Part shown: one piece after another, positions 9,630 through 23,452 of the stretch
How positions within the stretch are numbered: position 1 is the stretch's first letter
How the letters are laid out: each line of letters opens with the position of its first letter
Assembly (NCBI GenBank): GCA_033085395.1
Contig: JANQBS010000346.1
Coordinates: 1-36,772 of the forward strand
DNA from: Xanthoparmelia taractica
Lineage: Eukaryota; Ascomycota; Lecanoromycetes; Lecanorales; Parmeliaceae
Direction of reading: 5' to 3'
DNA: 36,772 bases
The notes under the pieces: generated by a model
Databases searched by the model: none
Told to the model about the DNA's origin: nothing
What the model saw: the letters and a program-made list of their open reading frames with translations, nothing else
Made by a program: the position numbers and the translations under genes

Positions 9630-11426
9630 TCTATAAATCGATCGTTAATTTAATAGATCTAACGAAATATATTTATCAACTCGAGATTCTTTAGATCTAA
9701 GTTATCTTATATAATCGATAAAAGAATAAATATCGTAATCGATTAAAATCGAATTAATTATTAATAAAATCGATATTTACGTCGAAAGAGTCGTTAAAAA
9801 ACTCGAAAATAAATTTAAAAGATCGCTTTTCGTTGATATATAAGTTTATATAATATATCTTTTATCTTGATAATAAGCGTAAGTTTTATCTTAGATAAAT
9901 ATTTATATATATTAAATCTAATAAGATAATAAACGAGGTTGAGAAATATTTAAAGAGCTTTATAATAGACGATTTAATATTATATTTATACTTATAATAT
10001 AGAATAGCGAAACTAATTTTATTATGCGTGAACGCTTTTAAGAATTATATAATAATAATATATAAGATCTTTTTACGTGCGTAGATTCTTCTTATATTAA
10101 TTATTATATTAATTTTATTATATAATATATTTAAAAACTTATTTTTAAGCTAAAAGTACTTATTAGATTTCGCGCGAATATATTAATTTAAAATTTATAA
10201 ATTATCTTACTTAATAGATCGCTTTAATCTCTTAACTAATAATCTACGTATATCTTATATTTAAATTTATTAGCCTCTTACTTATTATGTTTATTTGGTT
10301 TTTTTATACGATAAGAGTCTCAACTAATTATTATCGTTATTATAAGCGAAGTAACGTTATAGCTAAGAGCGTATCTTACGAGGATAATTTTTAGTAGATC
10401 GACGATTTCGAATATAAATAATAATAATTATATATATATTAGCACTATTAATCGAGCGTCTAGCTTTTTATAGAGAAGAAGTTATATCTAAATATTTTAA
10501 AAGGAAAAATAACGATTTATTCTCTTATTTGAGAGCTATATAATAAAGAACTTATAATTTGAAAATAAAATCAACTTATTTTTGACTTCTATAGAAATAT
10601 TCTTCTATAATTTATTATTAAATTTAACTTTTAATAATTTAAAGAGAAGCTATTATTCGATATATTTTTAATATTATTTATAATATTACTAATTATAAAG
10701 AGATTAAATAAAGAGCTCGCACTCGTTTAATTTTCTTCCCCTATATATATTATTTTAATATACGCAAATATTAAAATTCTACTAATATCTTTTATATAGT
10801 CTTTTAATATAAACATTAATGACTTCGCTCTATTCTTTAAATTCTAATCTAAAAATTTCCGATATTATTTATATTATTAATATAAAGTATTTTACGTCTA
10901 CGTTATTATCTTTTATAATAATCTTAACTTAAAGCTATAACTTTATTTAAATAAGCTCTAAATAATCTAAGATCTTTACGTTAATAATTAATACGTACTC
11001 TATCTTTAAAGACTTCTCTTAAATTATCGTAATCTATAGATAATTCTCGAGATAATCTTAATATCGATTATTTATTCTTTAATAATAAATATAATTAATA
11101 TAATAAAAGATTCTAATCTAAGATTAACGACTCGCATTATAAAAAAAAATCTAAGATTAAATAATCGTAAATTATTCTTTATAATATCGTTCTTGAAATA
11201 AATTTTATAAAGTATTTATCTTATTTAAATAGCGCAGATAAAAGATAATATATTAATAATCGAAGGCGTCGAAATTATTAAGACTCTTATTAGCAGCGAG
11301 ATCTTATCGAATATTATTATATTTACGATCTTTAAGATTATTATATTAATTATAATCTTAACAAATATAATTTATACTTATAATAATTCTTCTCTAAGCT
11401 AATTTATCTTATTTATACTCGAATTA
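9630..11426. other. RIP-degraded DNA, nothing firmly recognised
   Basis: The minus-strand frame of the neighbouring relic continues through this block, but its stop rate (about 8%) is close to background, so I do not extend the relic into it. A minus-strand TGA lies in that frame at 10320-10322. No conserved domain was seen. Confidence 0.4.
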
Positions 11427-11942
11427 CTAATTATTAATAATATCTTTTATTACTCTAAGTTCGATAATCCTAATAATTATCTCTCGATCGACTTTTTTAA
11501 TCTTTAATTTCTTATCTTTAATTACGTATTTATTTACTTTCTCTTTAAATAGCATTATAAAGTTATTAACTATATAGCTCTCTACTTTTTCGAGTTCTTT
11601 ATCTATTAATATTATTACGATATTAACGTCTTCGAATATTTCTTTTACTAGTACTTTAATAATATTAATTATATAATTATTAATTATTCCTTTAACTAGC
11701 ACTTTATTAATAATTATCTCGATTATAAATTCTTAATCTTTAGTTACATTAATTAATTCGCTTATAAATCTCGTATATAACGTCTCGCCGAGTAATAGTT
11801 ATATAAATATATATAATAGCGACGTTAATAAATATATCGCTACTTTCTATAAAAAGGATTTTAATTAAGACTATTTAACTAAAGAATATATCTTTAAAGA
11901 AGATATAAATACGATAATTAATGTAATTAAATATAATATATT
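11427..11942 (-). pseudogene. Unidentified coding relic, Lys/Glu/Ile-rich
   Basis: The function is unknown. On the minus strand 92 codons (11427-11702) are completely open. Extending upstream to about 11942 adds only 5 stops in 80 codons, all TAA or TAG, giving 5 in 172 overall. Readable parts include LLLGETLYTRF, VTKDQEF (Gln read at a TAA) and, in the open part, VKEIFEDVNIVIILIDKELE and KDKKLKIKKVDREII. This is a charged, probably helical protein. Lack of Gln, Trp and Cys codons would explain why this piece stayed open under RIP. No start codon is identifiable. The more variable, less mutated DNA at 11943-12400 could be its former upstream region. Confidence 0.38.
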
Positions 11943-12400
11943 AATAAACCCTATTCTATTTTATAATGTTCTATTAATATTTACTTACAAATATTCTCTA
12001 TTAAATAAAAATTTTAATTACTTTAGCAATCTATAAATCACTTAAAGAAATTATAAGTATTATCGATATCGTTAAAGATCGATAATAATTCTTTTAGGCT
12101 AATATAATCACGGCATAAGTGAGAATATTAATACTAATTATTTAATATATAATCTTACGTCTCTCGCTATTTCGAATTAATTATTACCACTTTAATAAGA
12201 ATTAAATAATTAGTTAATATACATAATCTATATTAGTGTAAATAATCTTAGACTTGAAAGTAATATCTATACGCTTTACATTAAAGCTTTATAATTAATT
12301 TCGTATTATTAAGTAATTGCATAAAAGCATTAAATATGATTTTATATTATCGATTAGTCTTATTACTATAAATTTATTAATAATTCTTTTATTTATAGAT
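11943..12400. other. Less RIP-mutated spacer
   Basis: CpA and TpG are more frequent here than in surrounding DNA (for example ATCACGGCATAAGTGAG near 12108 and GCATAAAAGCAT near 12318). It lies upstream of the minus-strand relic, so it could be old promoter DNA. A short dyad ATCGATATCG / GATCGAT lies at about 12063-12083. I see no defined promoter element. Confidence 0.35.
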
Positions 12401-15400
12401 TCTAGATAGCCTCGTTTTTTCTATTATAATTATCTTAATTTTATAACTCTAATCTTTCTCTCTATATGCGAGTTTAAATTTCTAATAATTAGACGTCTAT
12501 TAAGCTATTATAGCTAATATACGTTTCTTCTAAAATATCGACTTAATGCGCGTCGAGTTTATATATTATAAGCTACGCAATTAGATCGACTTTTTATAAT
12601 CGTTTAATTATTTTCTTAATAGAAGAAGAAAAAGAAGAAGAAGCGAAATTATTAGACTTGTTAATAGTAAAGAAGAGAAGAGCTTAAAGCGTAGGTTAAA
12701 GAGATAAAATACTCGATCTAGATTAAGCACGAAAAGAAGCTTAATAAGCACGTAATCTTATAGCGCGAAGTATATTAATTTAATAAATAATTTTATTAAT
12801 TAAATAATCTTAATAAAAAGAGTAGAATTATCTATAAAGATTTTTATATAGTAATGAATTATATATATTAGACGCCGTTAATCTTAATTCGTTATTTTAA
12901 ATATATCTATACGTTATTATTATTAATTTATAGCTCTTAGACTAAGTCCCTTATCTCGAAAATCTTTTTATTATTAATATTTAAAGAATCTCTTAAAATT
13001 TAAATTATTAATCTATAAGCGCGTAATGCATTATTTTTATAATTAATCGCGACGTTATTCTTAAGATTCTTGAGCTTAAGCGACTTATTATTTTTAATAT
13101 AAGAGGAAAATCTTAATAGCGATTTAAACGCTTAATTTAATATAACTTAAAAGCCGATAGCTATGATAGTTACGTCGATTATAATTATAGCTTAACTTAA
13201 ATAGATTTATCGTTACTTCTTATCTCGAGCAAAAAGAAAAAGTCCGATAAGAAAAATCTTAAATATATATATTTTAATAAATAACTAATTAAGTGTAGTT
13301 GAATAGAGAAGATTATCGATATTTTTAATAGATTTCGTAATATATAAAAGATTATATCGAAACGTTATATAGAATATATCGAAGACGATAGTTATTAAGA
13401 TAAGGATTAGCGATACGATTATAAAATAGATAATATCTATTCGTTTATTAGTTGAGCTCGAATAACTTCTTTTAGAATTTGTATTAATATAGACTAAATT
13501 ATTATAGACTAAGTATATCGTAGCTTATGCGATCTTTAAGATATTAATTCGCCGTTATAATAATTCTCTAAATATACGATTTATTATTAACGAGATAATT
13601 AGATACTATAATAATCTCGATATCTATATTAGCTCGCTCGCACTTATAAAGAATATTTATAATATAAGATAAGATAGAAAGTAATTATTAATTTTCGGAA
13701 GATTAATCGCCAAGAACGTAGATAAGATATTAACGCTATAATATATTTAATCTAGAATCGTAGCGACGCTAAAAGATAGATTTATTATAAGGAAAATCTA
13801 AATAAAGAGAAAATAAAAATAGTACTTTTAAATATTAAGTTCGATTTTTATCTATAAAGCGAGTCTTTATTATTCGATTATTAATTAAATAATAATAGAT
13901 AATAATATAATAAGAAGAATAAGAATAGCTTAAGATAGAATATTCTAAAGGATCCCTAAGAGTCAAGGCGCGTAATAGGTCAAGAATAAAAGTATAGATA
14001 TAAGGGTTTTCCGCTAAGATAAGAATTCGATAAAGACGACGAGAATAATTTATTCGATAATAATAGTCGCTATTAATCTTATTATTAATATACTTTATAT
14101 ATATATCTTTTATTATTTCAAGTTAATATAATATTAGACTATAGCGTTAATAGAGCTATTAATATATTAAGAAAAAAGTTAAAAAAATAAAAGATATGTA
14201 ATAGACTAAGAGACGACGTATATATTAATTAAGCGTTCGAATTATATAAAAGCTAAATAAAGATAAATATTCTAATTCGCGAAACGCTAAGCTTTTATAA
14301 TTTCGCTATTAAGTCTAGCAATTTCTTATCGACAGTGCTATATTAAATTAACTTTCTTCTCGAATAAGAAAATAACTAATAATTTCTTTAAACGTAAGTA
14401 AAGAAGATATAGGAATTCACATATATTCTACTTATCGACTAGATTCTCGCTCTTATAATAATTTTCAATAACTCTCGATATAAGATAAGTCTCTATAACT
14501 TCTAATTAAAATACGAACTTATTTCATTACTTTAATTTTCGATCTAATATCTTATAATCTCGATTAATATATACTCGATATATATCTTTAATTATCTTAT
14601 TATATATAATAGAAAGCTTATCTCTAAAATAGAAATAATATAATATATTCGAGACTAGAATAATATATATAATTATATATAAAGAAAGGTGTTTATAACG
14701 AATATAAATATAAAATCGAAACTTTATATAAATTATATAATATGCTTATACTATTATAATTAAAGAAAGAATAAGATATATTTAATAGTAATTGCTATAA
14801 TTAAGTTCGACGTTATCTTAGATAAGTCGATTTAGTCTCTAAACGTTAATAATTAATATTTTCTTATAAATAACGCTAAGAGAAAAAAAAATCGAGAGTA
14901 TAACGATAATAATAAATATAAAAATTTTTATAATAATATATAAGAGATATACGAAGAAGAAAGTATTTAGATCTATATTCTTTAAGATATAGAAGTTATT
15001 AATTAAAAAGATAGACTTAATTTAAAAGAATAGATTTAAACGATCGCCTTAAGACGAAAGCGTATATAAATAATTTAATAAATATATTTAGTAGAGATTA
15101 TATAATTAAGATAAGAATTATTTATTATAGCGCGATAAGTCTACGTTGAAGTAGTAGAAAGATTATAATTTTTATAATAAAGATTATCGCTAACGTAATT
15201 ATAAAGAAAGCGAGTAATTATATTATTACGTTACGAGATACTTAAGCTAATCTCGAATAAATATTTATAATAAGAAAGAATAAATTAATTATTATAGATA
15301 TACTTAAGATTCAATAAAGAAGTATATTATTAATTATATATAATACGCTAGATAGACGATTTCATAAGCGATATGCTATTTTATAAATAACGCTTCGATT

Positions 15401-18400
15401 AAATATAAATGTTTCTATTTTATTCGAGAATTGCATTTTTATTAATCTTAATATCTCTCTTATCTATAACTTTCTTTATAAATAAGATATCGTAGAAATT
15501 TTAGAATATAATTACTAACTTTTATTAAATAGATATATCGCGATAGTATTTGATTTTTAATTAAGATTACGCGCTCGTATTTTACTTATTAATTATAGCT
15601 TCGTAAACGCAAATAATTAAAGATCTAAAATTAAAATTTTTTCTATCTTTTATAGGTGATATTTCTTATTATTCTCGCATTAATAATATTAATTATATTT
15701 TATTTAAAATAATTTATCTCGCTTAAGAAATCTAAGATTAAATTATATAAGATTTATTTTTATTTTTCGTGAAGAGCGCTACTTAGATCTTTAAATTTAA
15801 ATTTAATAATAAATTATAAATTAAGTATATTCGAGTTTAAAGTATTATCTTTTAAGATTTAGCTTAAGTAATTAAAGCTAAAGAGTAAAGATTAATATTA
15901 ACGTTAATCGATTCGAACTTAAAAATCTATTATAATTATTAACGAGCTTTAAATATAATATATATAATTCTTTATACTTAGATATATACTTAATAAGATA
16001 TTATATTTAAAATCGATTAAAAGAATTTTAAACTATTTCTTAAATACTTAATATTATATTTCTTTAATTTATTTATTTATAAAATTAAATTTAAATATAA
16101 TATTATTTTTAATATATCAAAAGTTCGCGATTATAACTTAATAGTAATCGAACTTATAAAACTCTTGATCTATTATTTTAAAGACTTTCGATCGAAGTAT
16201 TTATTTTAAAATAATATTATATATAGTCTTAGATAGATCGATCTAATCTTAGCTAAAAGATTATAAATATTAATTACGTAATTCGCTAATTTATATAAAG
16301 ATTATTATCTACTTCTATTAAATTATTCGAATACTCTCTATTATTTTATTAATATATTAAAGTTGAAAGAGTATTAAAGAAAATTAACGAAATAAAAGCG
16401 TTAATATTTAAACGCACGTTAATATATCTTTTCTAAAAATAAAAGAAATCGCTAAGAAATTAAAATAAATAGTTATTAATTAACGTTAAGAATTAAATTC
16501 TATAACTAAGTCTTCTAATAAGTATATTCGCCTAATTACTTATTTATAGCTAAGCGTTATTTATTTTTTTAATTATAGATAAGCGCCGACGCTCTTAAAT
16601 TTTATTTGCTTCTTAATAATATCACGAACGATGTAATAATATCTTAACTAATCTTCGCTATAATAAGTATTATTAAAACGTATAACTTTAGATAATTTCG
16701 AAGAGATTCTTAAGATAGAAATAAATATTATTAGATATAAGCTTAAAAAGAATATTTATCTAAAGACCTCGTATCTAATATAATTATTTTCTCGATATCA
16801 TATAAATCGATATAAGAAATTCTCGAATTCTTATCTTATCTTTTTAATTCTCTAAATAGCGAAGCTAAATTAATTTTAAGCTTATTAGACTTATATTAGC
16901 TTTTATAAACTTTAGTATTATATATTTTATACTTTAAATATTCTCTTTTTTTATCGATTTCGTTAATTATCTTTTCTTTAAAACGTAATCTTCTATATTA
17001 ATTAAAGATTATTAATTATATTTTAAATCTAATAATAAAAAGTAAATTTAATTTAATTTAATCTTTTTAATTAAAAAGTATTATATTATAATTTAATTCT
17101 TCGTAATAATAAGCGAGTTTTTAATATATAAAGATTAAGTTATATAAAATTTAAGTAATATTAAATATAAAGATCTAATTATTTCTATTAGAACTTATCT
17201 CTTTATAAACTATTATAATCTTATACTTATTTTATTATAACTTTAAAATATTATTAATTAATCTTAAAGAGACGTTTATTTATTTATAAATTAAAAATAT
17301 TTTATTATCTTTATTAAAGACCTCTATTAAATTAATTATATTAATATATATACTCGAAATCTTAAAGATATTATTTCGAGTCTTAACTTTATTACGCTTA
17401 ATAATTATAATCGAGTAATCTTATATATTATTACTATAAATAATAGTAGATTTAGCTTAATTTAGTTTTAGAAACTCGTAATAGCTTACTCGCTATTCCT
17501 CGTCGTGAGAAAATTTAATATTTTTAATTAATAATTTCACGATCTCGTCGTCTCTTATAAATAATAGATTATTAGAATTTATTAAAATAGATCGCTTTAA
17601 TTAAGATTTAGAAGACTTAATAAATAATATATTCTTCGTATTCTCTTTTCGAATAGAATTTAATTAAAATCTATTAATTAAGTTATCTTTAAATTAAATA
17701 ATATATTTTTTTATAATTAGAATTAATTACTAATATAAATAAAGAAGACTTCTTAAGAGTTAAAGGAGATGCTATTTATATCGCTATCGATATCTCTTAA
17801 ACTTTAATTAACGCTAAATATAAATACGAATATAATTATTAATTTTTTTTATCTTATTTTAAGTCTTATATAAGATACGAAATACATAAGACTATTTATA
17901 TAAGATATATTTATTTATATTAAGCGTATTATATATACGCTAAATATATATTAACTAAGATTTAAAAAGTCTCGCTATAAAGTCGATCTTAATTTTAGAA
18001 TAAACGATTAAATTTATTTAAAGATAAATTTCTTAATAATATCTTAGATAAGTTAATTAATTAGCGGACTTTACGAGCGCGAATTATAATAGATATCTAT
18101 TATTTATTAAGAAAAGCATTCACGAATTATATAGATAATTACATTTATTAAGATATAAAGAAAATTTTATTATTTTCGAATTCTACGTAGCGTATTAATA
18201 GATATAAAGTAGCTTTCGATTAATTTAAAGATAAGCTTCGTATTACTTTTAAAGTAAGTAATTTAAGATCGAAAGATTCTTTATAGCGGCGTATTATTTT
18301 TTAAACTTCTTCTTTTAAACGAGTATTTTTTAAAATATATTCTATTTTTTATTAATGCGAGCGTTTACGTTTAAATTAAATAGAAAATGTAATAACGCTA

Positions 18401-18421
18401 AATTATTATATTATAATTTAT
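12401..18421. other. 6-kb RIP-degraded block without a recognised gene
   Basis: Frame 1 of the + strand can be read from about 12421 to 17640 without TGA, and parts look protein-like. These include an EEEKEEEAKLLDL coiled-coil-like stretch near 12622, SSKKKKSDKK near 13231 and several stop-free runs at 16021-16200. However, its stop rate (about 10%) equals that of arbitrary frames in this DNA, so I do not call a gene. An AAG/GAA-rich low-complexity stretch lies at 12620-12643. Residual CpA/TpG rises at about 18340-18475. Confidence 0.4.
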
Positions 18422-19540
18422 AGCGATATCACGTTTACTATTAAGTGCCTCTCTTATCGTTTACGCATATCGAAGATTTAATAAATTTTAAGTTTTTAGT
18501 AGCGTATTAAAGAGCTTATTAAAGACGTTGAGTATCTAAATTAAGAATTATTTTATTATAAAGATATAAGAAAGATTCTTATAAAGTTATTTAACTCGAT
18601 TAAAATATTTTATAAGATATTATAAGTCGTAATAATAGAAGTTAATCGAGAATTAGCGATCTTAGAATAGCGATATATTAATTATTAAGTTTCTTATTAC
18701 GATAATTGAATTATAAAGGAAAATATCTTTTAAGACTTAAATATAACGAGATTTAATCGTCGAGATCGATAACTTAATACGAGTAATTGCAAATATTCTA
18801 CTTCGAATTCTTTCTTCTATATATTAATAGATTAATATATAATCTTTATTAGACGAAAATATATCTATATTAAAATATTTATAAAATATATTTACTTCTC
18901 TATATTTAGAGATATTATATTTTTCTTTTAAATAAATCTTTTTCGTAGACGTCGATTCATCTCTACTTCGATAATAGATTATTATTTTTTTAGTATAATT
19001 CGTTTAAAAGATTAATAATCTATAATATAAAGCGTAGATCTTAAATAACTAATATTCTTCTTACTCTTTAAGCGCGTTTATAATTATAAGTTTATATTAA
19101 AGTACTTAAACAAGATCTCACGAAGTACTCTTAGTCGAGTTAACTCAAAAGTAGTTATAAATTAAATATACAATATTCTATTAAGGGATATTCTCTTAAT
19201 ATCGTTCGTATTCTATTTAAGCTCTCTAAGTACTTAATATAATTATATAAATATAATAATTAAGATTTAAAGTATAAAAAGTGTTAAATATAACGTTAAA
19301 AGAAAAATTAAAAAGGGCGCTAAATACGACGATAAAAAGATAAATATAAAGTAAAGTATATAAAACGCTAGACGCGACGATAAAAGAAAATCTAAATAAA
19401 GTGTAAAGGGCGCTAGATATAACGATAACGTCGATAAGAAAAATATAAAAAACGCTAGATCGTAGACGCGACGATAGCGAGATAAATTAGGTGCTAGACG
19501 CGACGACGTAGTTATAAGTCTACGTTATATATTTTGCTAA
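18422..19540 (+). pseudogene. Coding relic with coiled coil and basic C-terminal repeats
   Basis: The product is unknown. Frame 2 has 25 stops in about 380 codons, below background, and includes stop-free lines at 18422-18480, 18842-18900 and 19082-19140. The N-terminal part reads RIKELIKDVEYLN (about 18503), a coiled-coil-like heptad pattern. The C-terminal part carries a repeat whose copies read GAKYDDK, NARRDDK, GARYNDN and GARRDDV, rich in Arg, Lys and Asp. The distances between repeat cores (36, 48, 45, 42 and 39 bases) are all multiples of three, which supports translation in this frame. A TAA at 19538-19540 may be the real stop or a mutated Gln. A basic repeat tail suits a nucleic-acid-binding protein, but that is only an inference. 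Confidence 0.42.
19281..19510 (+). repeat. Six-copy degenerate tandem repeat, core about 19 bp
   Basis: Cores resembling GCGCTAGACGCGACGATAA begin at about 19281, 19317, 19365, 19410, 19452 and 19491. The spacing is 36, 48, 45, 42 and 39 bases. The repeat is G+C-richer than its surroundings because its CpG-rich core has few CpA sites for RIP to hit. Confidence 0.7.
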
Positions 19541-22500
19541 AAATTAATATTACACGTCTTATATTACTTAGACTTAATTTTTCTATTTAATATATATAGC
19601 GTCGATACGAATATTCACGTTAATAGATTCTAAATAGAGTTATCGACAAAAGACTAAGTATATTTTAAATAACTCTAATAAAATATTAAGTTCGATACGC
19701 TTTTTATTAAAACTAGATTATTAATATTCTTTTATATATCTAATTATCTCGAAGTCGAATAAAAGTAACTAAAGTGTAAATATATAAGTAGCGATAATAA
19801 TAACGTTAATTTCGTTTTTATACGTCTTTCGTTAATAACGTTAAGTATATAAATATAATATATCGATTTATATATTTTATATTAATAATTTAATAATTAT
19901 TTCTATTACGAATTAATATCTTAAAATTAAGATTATTCTTATATATTTATAAATAAAATTAATGCGAGCGCTTTCGCTAAAAAGCTTAGGCGTTTTAATA
20001 ATAATATAAACTACGACGCTACGATATATAAAATATTCCTCTAATAAAAGACGAATATATTTATAATATTCTTAAGCTTAAAACGACGATTAATATTATC
20101 TTTTTTTTTCTTTTTATTTTAAGATTCTTAATAATAATAAGAGATATAAGACTTAGAAATAAATCGATTAAAGTATAGTAATCTATTATTTTTAGCGAAG
20201 TTATTTTAGATATTAAAATAAATTTATTAGAAACGATTATTATATAAATTATTAGAATAGTAAAAGAAAAATATTTTATGTGTAAAGTTATCGAGGGCGT
20301 CTATAAGACTATTATAGATATATATTAAATAAATATAAGAATAATATTAATTGTAGCGTAAAAAAGTACACTATAAATAATATAGAGAAGAATTCGTTAT
20401 TTTTAAATATTAGTAATTATAAGTATTCGTAGAATAAGAAAAACTACGAATATCTTATCGATAATAATAATTATAATATAGAATAATTATAAGATCTAAT
20501 TAATCTTACTAAGAAGAGCTTAACGAACTATAGATAGATAAAATATATATCGATAACTCTCTTAACTCGCGTAGAACGTTTAAATAATAAAGAATATAAG
20601 AAGAAGAATCTAATTTTATTAATCTTATTTAATATCTTAAATTAAAATATTTATTAGAGTAATCACGATAGTTATATTATTTAAGTCTATTTAATAAATA
20701 ATTATTATTCGTATAAATAAACGAAGAGCGATAAGAATAAAGAAGATAAAAAACTTAATTTAGATGAGAGTAAGAATATCTAACGCCCTATTTCGATTAT
20801 TATTCGCGAGAGCTTTAAAAATTATTATTTTCGAAGTATTTAAAAAAGAATTAGAATAGTTAGAAGCACGTAGATATTTAAGAATATATTAGCTTTATAG
20901 TTAATAGATACGAAGTAAAAGACTATTTAACTTCCGATTCTTCTAAAGATAATATATATATAATGCTTTATTAATTATTATAATAATATATCTCTATCGA
21001 TATTAGACTAGATTAAAAAGATTCGATTAAAAGCTTATATACGAATCGTCGCTTTCTTAGAGCTATTATATTAATTTAATTAAGAAGTAATTTTTAGTTA
21101 AATTAAAAATATTATTTAAGTACTTAAGAGATTTTTAATATTTATAATTTATTCTCGCTTTTATAATAATACTTTATCTCGATAAGATACGTTATTAGAT
21201 TTAATCTTTCGCATAATAATAAAATTTTATATTAAATATTTATATTCGCTAATTTTAATAAGAAAAAATTAAAAACTTTTATAATCTCTAAAGACGATTT
21301 TAATTCGTATAATCGTCGATTTAAAAATCTTCGACGCTCTTAGCGACGATTAGAAGAGCTTAAAAAATTTAAATAATTTAACGTCTCTAATAAAAATAGA
21401 TTCTATATTTTTAGATATTAAATATATCTTTTTATTTTAAGGGCTAAATGCTAAGAGATTTAACACGAATATTACGCTCTCTCGCTACTTTCAAGATCGT
21501 TTAATAAATTAATATTAACGAGTTTAAGACGATAGAACTTTTTAAGATATTTATGCAATTATTCTTAAGAGACGATTTTAAATTTTAATATATTATCGTT
21601 AACGCTTAATTATAATTCTTATTAACTTAATAACTTTAACGTTATCGAAATAATTTAATAATATTTTTCGAAATTTCTAAGAATAACGAGCTATAAAGAG
21701 TCTTTTAACGATCGATATTACGCTTTTAATATAATATTTTATATCAATAAATTCTTTTTCGATTTCTTAATTAAGAATCTTAAGTTTTTAAAAATATTTA
21801 ATAGCTATATAATAAGTTAGCGCTAAGATTAATAGAGTTAATTAAAGTTCTTCTCTTTAGAACGATAATTAATAAAAAAATTCTTCGACGAAGATAACGT
21901 AATTATATTTATTAATATTAATGAAGATTATAATTATAAGATTTAAGAGATTAAGAAGAGATATTTTAATCTTCTCGAACGTATAATTCTTTAAAATCTT
22001 TTAAAAACGATTACTCGAGTTACTACGACGTCTAATATAGAGACTATAGCGTATAACTTCTTTATTTTATAGCTAATCCGAGGTAATTAAAACTCTCGAT
22101 TTAATATCTAATTTATATATATTAATAGATTCTATTAAGCGCTCGAGTCTATTATTTTTATAATATTCTTTATAATTAATCGAATAGAAAATATCGAGAG
22201 ATATTATAACGTACTATCTTCGCGATAAAGAAGAATTACTCGAAGCTTCTTATAAACGAGTAATATCTTCGAAATCGTAAATTTAGCATCTACGTTATCT
22301 TTTTAGATATTAATATAATAGTAATATATACGAGTATAAAGCGAATTAAGATATAATAAGAAAATTTGCTAAAGTCGAGTAAACTTAGAATTTTTAAGAT
22401 TTAATCGATATTATAAGATACGAAGAATATTATTAAAGCGATATTAAAATAAATACGAAAGCTATTTAATTATATTAATAATTGTTTCTTTATAGCTAAT

Positions 22501-23452
22501 AGAAGTCGTTATAAATATACGAAAAATTAAAGAATATTATATAACGAGTATTCGTTAATTTTATATTCTTCTTTTATCTAGCTTAAAGTTATTTATAATA
22601 AATTTCTTATATTTTCTTTATTAAGCTAATACTTCGTACTCTCTTCTTTAATAATTAATCTTAAATAAAATTATTATATTAATTTTATATCTTTTACGAT
22701 ATTCTCTATAATTATAAAAAAATTAAGAAAAAAATTAGATAAACGAAATTAGACTTAAGTTCTCGCTAATAATATATATATATATATATATAGCTATAGC
22801 GTAAAGACTAACGAGATTAAATAATAAATTCTAATTATCGACGCGTGATAATTATTAAAAAATATTATCTTTATACTTAATGATATATTATTTAATAATT
22901 AAGTTAAAGTAAGTTAAAGATATCGAGATAAGTAATAAATAAGACTTATAATTATTTCGTTAAAAGATTAATATAATATAGATGAAAATCCTTGAGATTA
23001 GCGCGTATATTTAATATCGTCTTTTATAAATAAGAAATTAGAAATAAAAGAAAGTAAGATATTTTAGCTTATACTATAGAACTATAAGATTATTATAAAA
23101 AAATTTATATTAAAAAGATTCTTAGTTAGCTAAGAATTAAGAAAATTAACGTTAATTAATTTAAGCATTAGCTATCGCCTTTTTTAGCCTTAATTTAAAC
23201 ATTTATTATTTTTATTTATTTATTTTTATTTATTTTTTCTTTTAAATTAAATATCTTATAATAATTCTTTAATTATTTATTCTTATTTAGTAATAACGCG
23301 TTAATAATCTTTATATTCTTTATAGCGCCGATATCGAACTCTATTAAAACTTAAAAAGTCGCGAATATAAAATTAATCGTCTTAGATAAGGTATTTTTTT
23401 TATTAATCTTTAATATATTAATTAATTTTGAAGATTTAAGAGATAATTATTA
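19541..23452. other. RIP-degraded DNA with no recognised gene; AT dinucleotide run
   Basis: An (AT)n run of about 21 bases lies at 22772-22792. Frame 2 has a readable stretch at about 21242-21500 (for example RRFKNLRRS and RRLEELKKFK near 21316-21370) that looks like basic helical protein. It is short and unidentified, and frames on either side are stop-rich (20100-20500 has up to 8 stops per 20 codons). Confidence 0.4.

Noticed and set aside
9933..10010. EVEKYLKSFIIDDL stretch resembling the start of a hAT dimerisation domain
   Set aside because: The following conserved positions (paired Trp, Ser-Glu-Arg motif) are not found, and the stretch is too short to be significant.
13261..13350. Zn2Cys6-like spacing (Y..F......C.........F..F) in frame 1
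   Set aside because: Only one Cys is present. The Phe codons at the other positions cannot be explained by RIP of Cys codons.
12421..17640. A possible 5-kb + strand gene in frame 1, free of TGA
   Set aside because: TGA is rare everywhere because TpG is depleted. The TAA/TAG rate in this frame (about 10%) equals the rate in arbitrary frames I sampled (about 11%).
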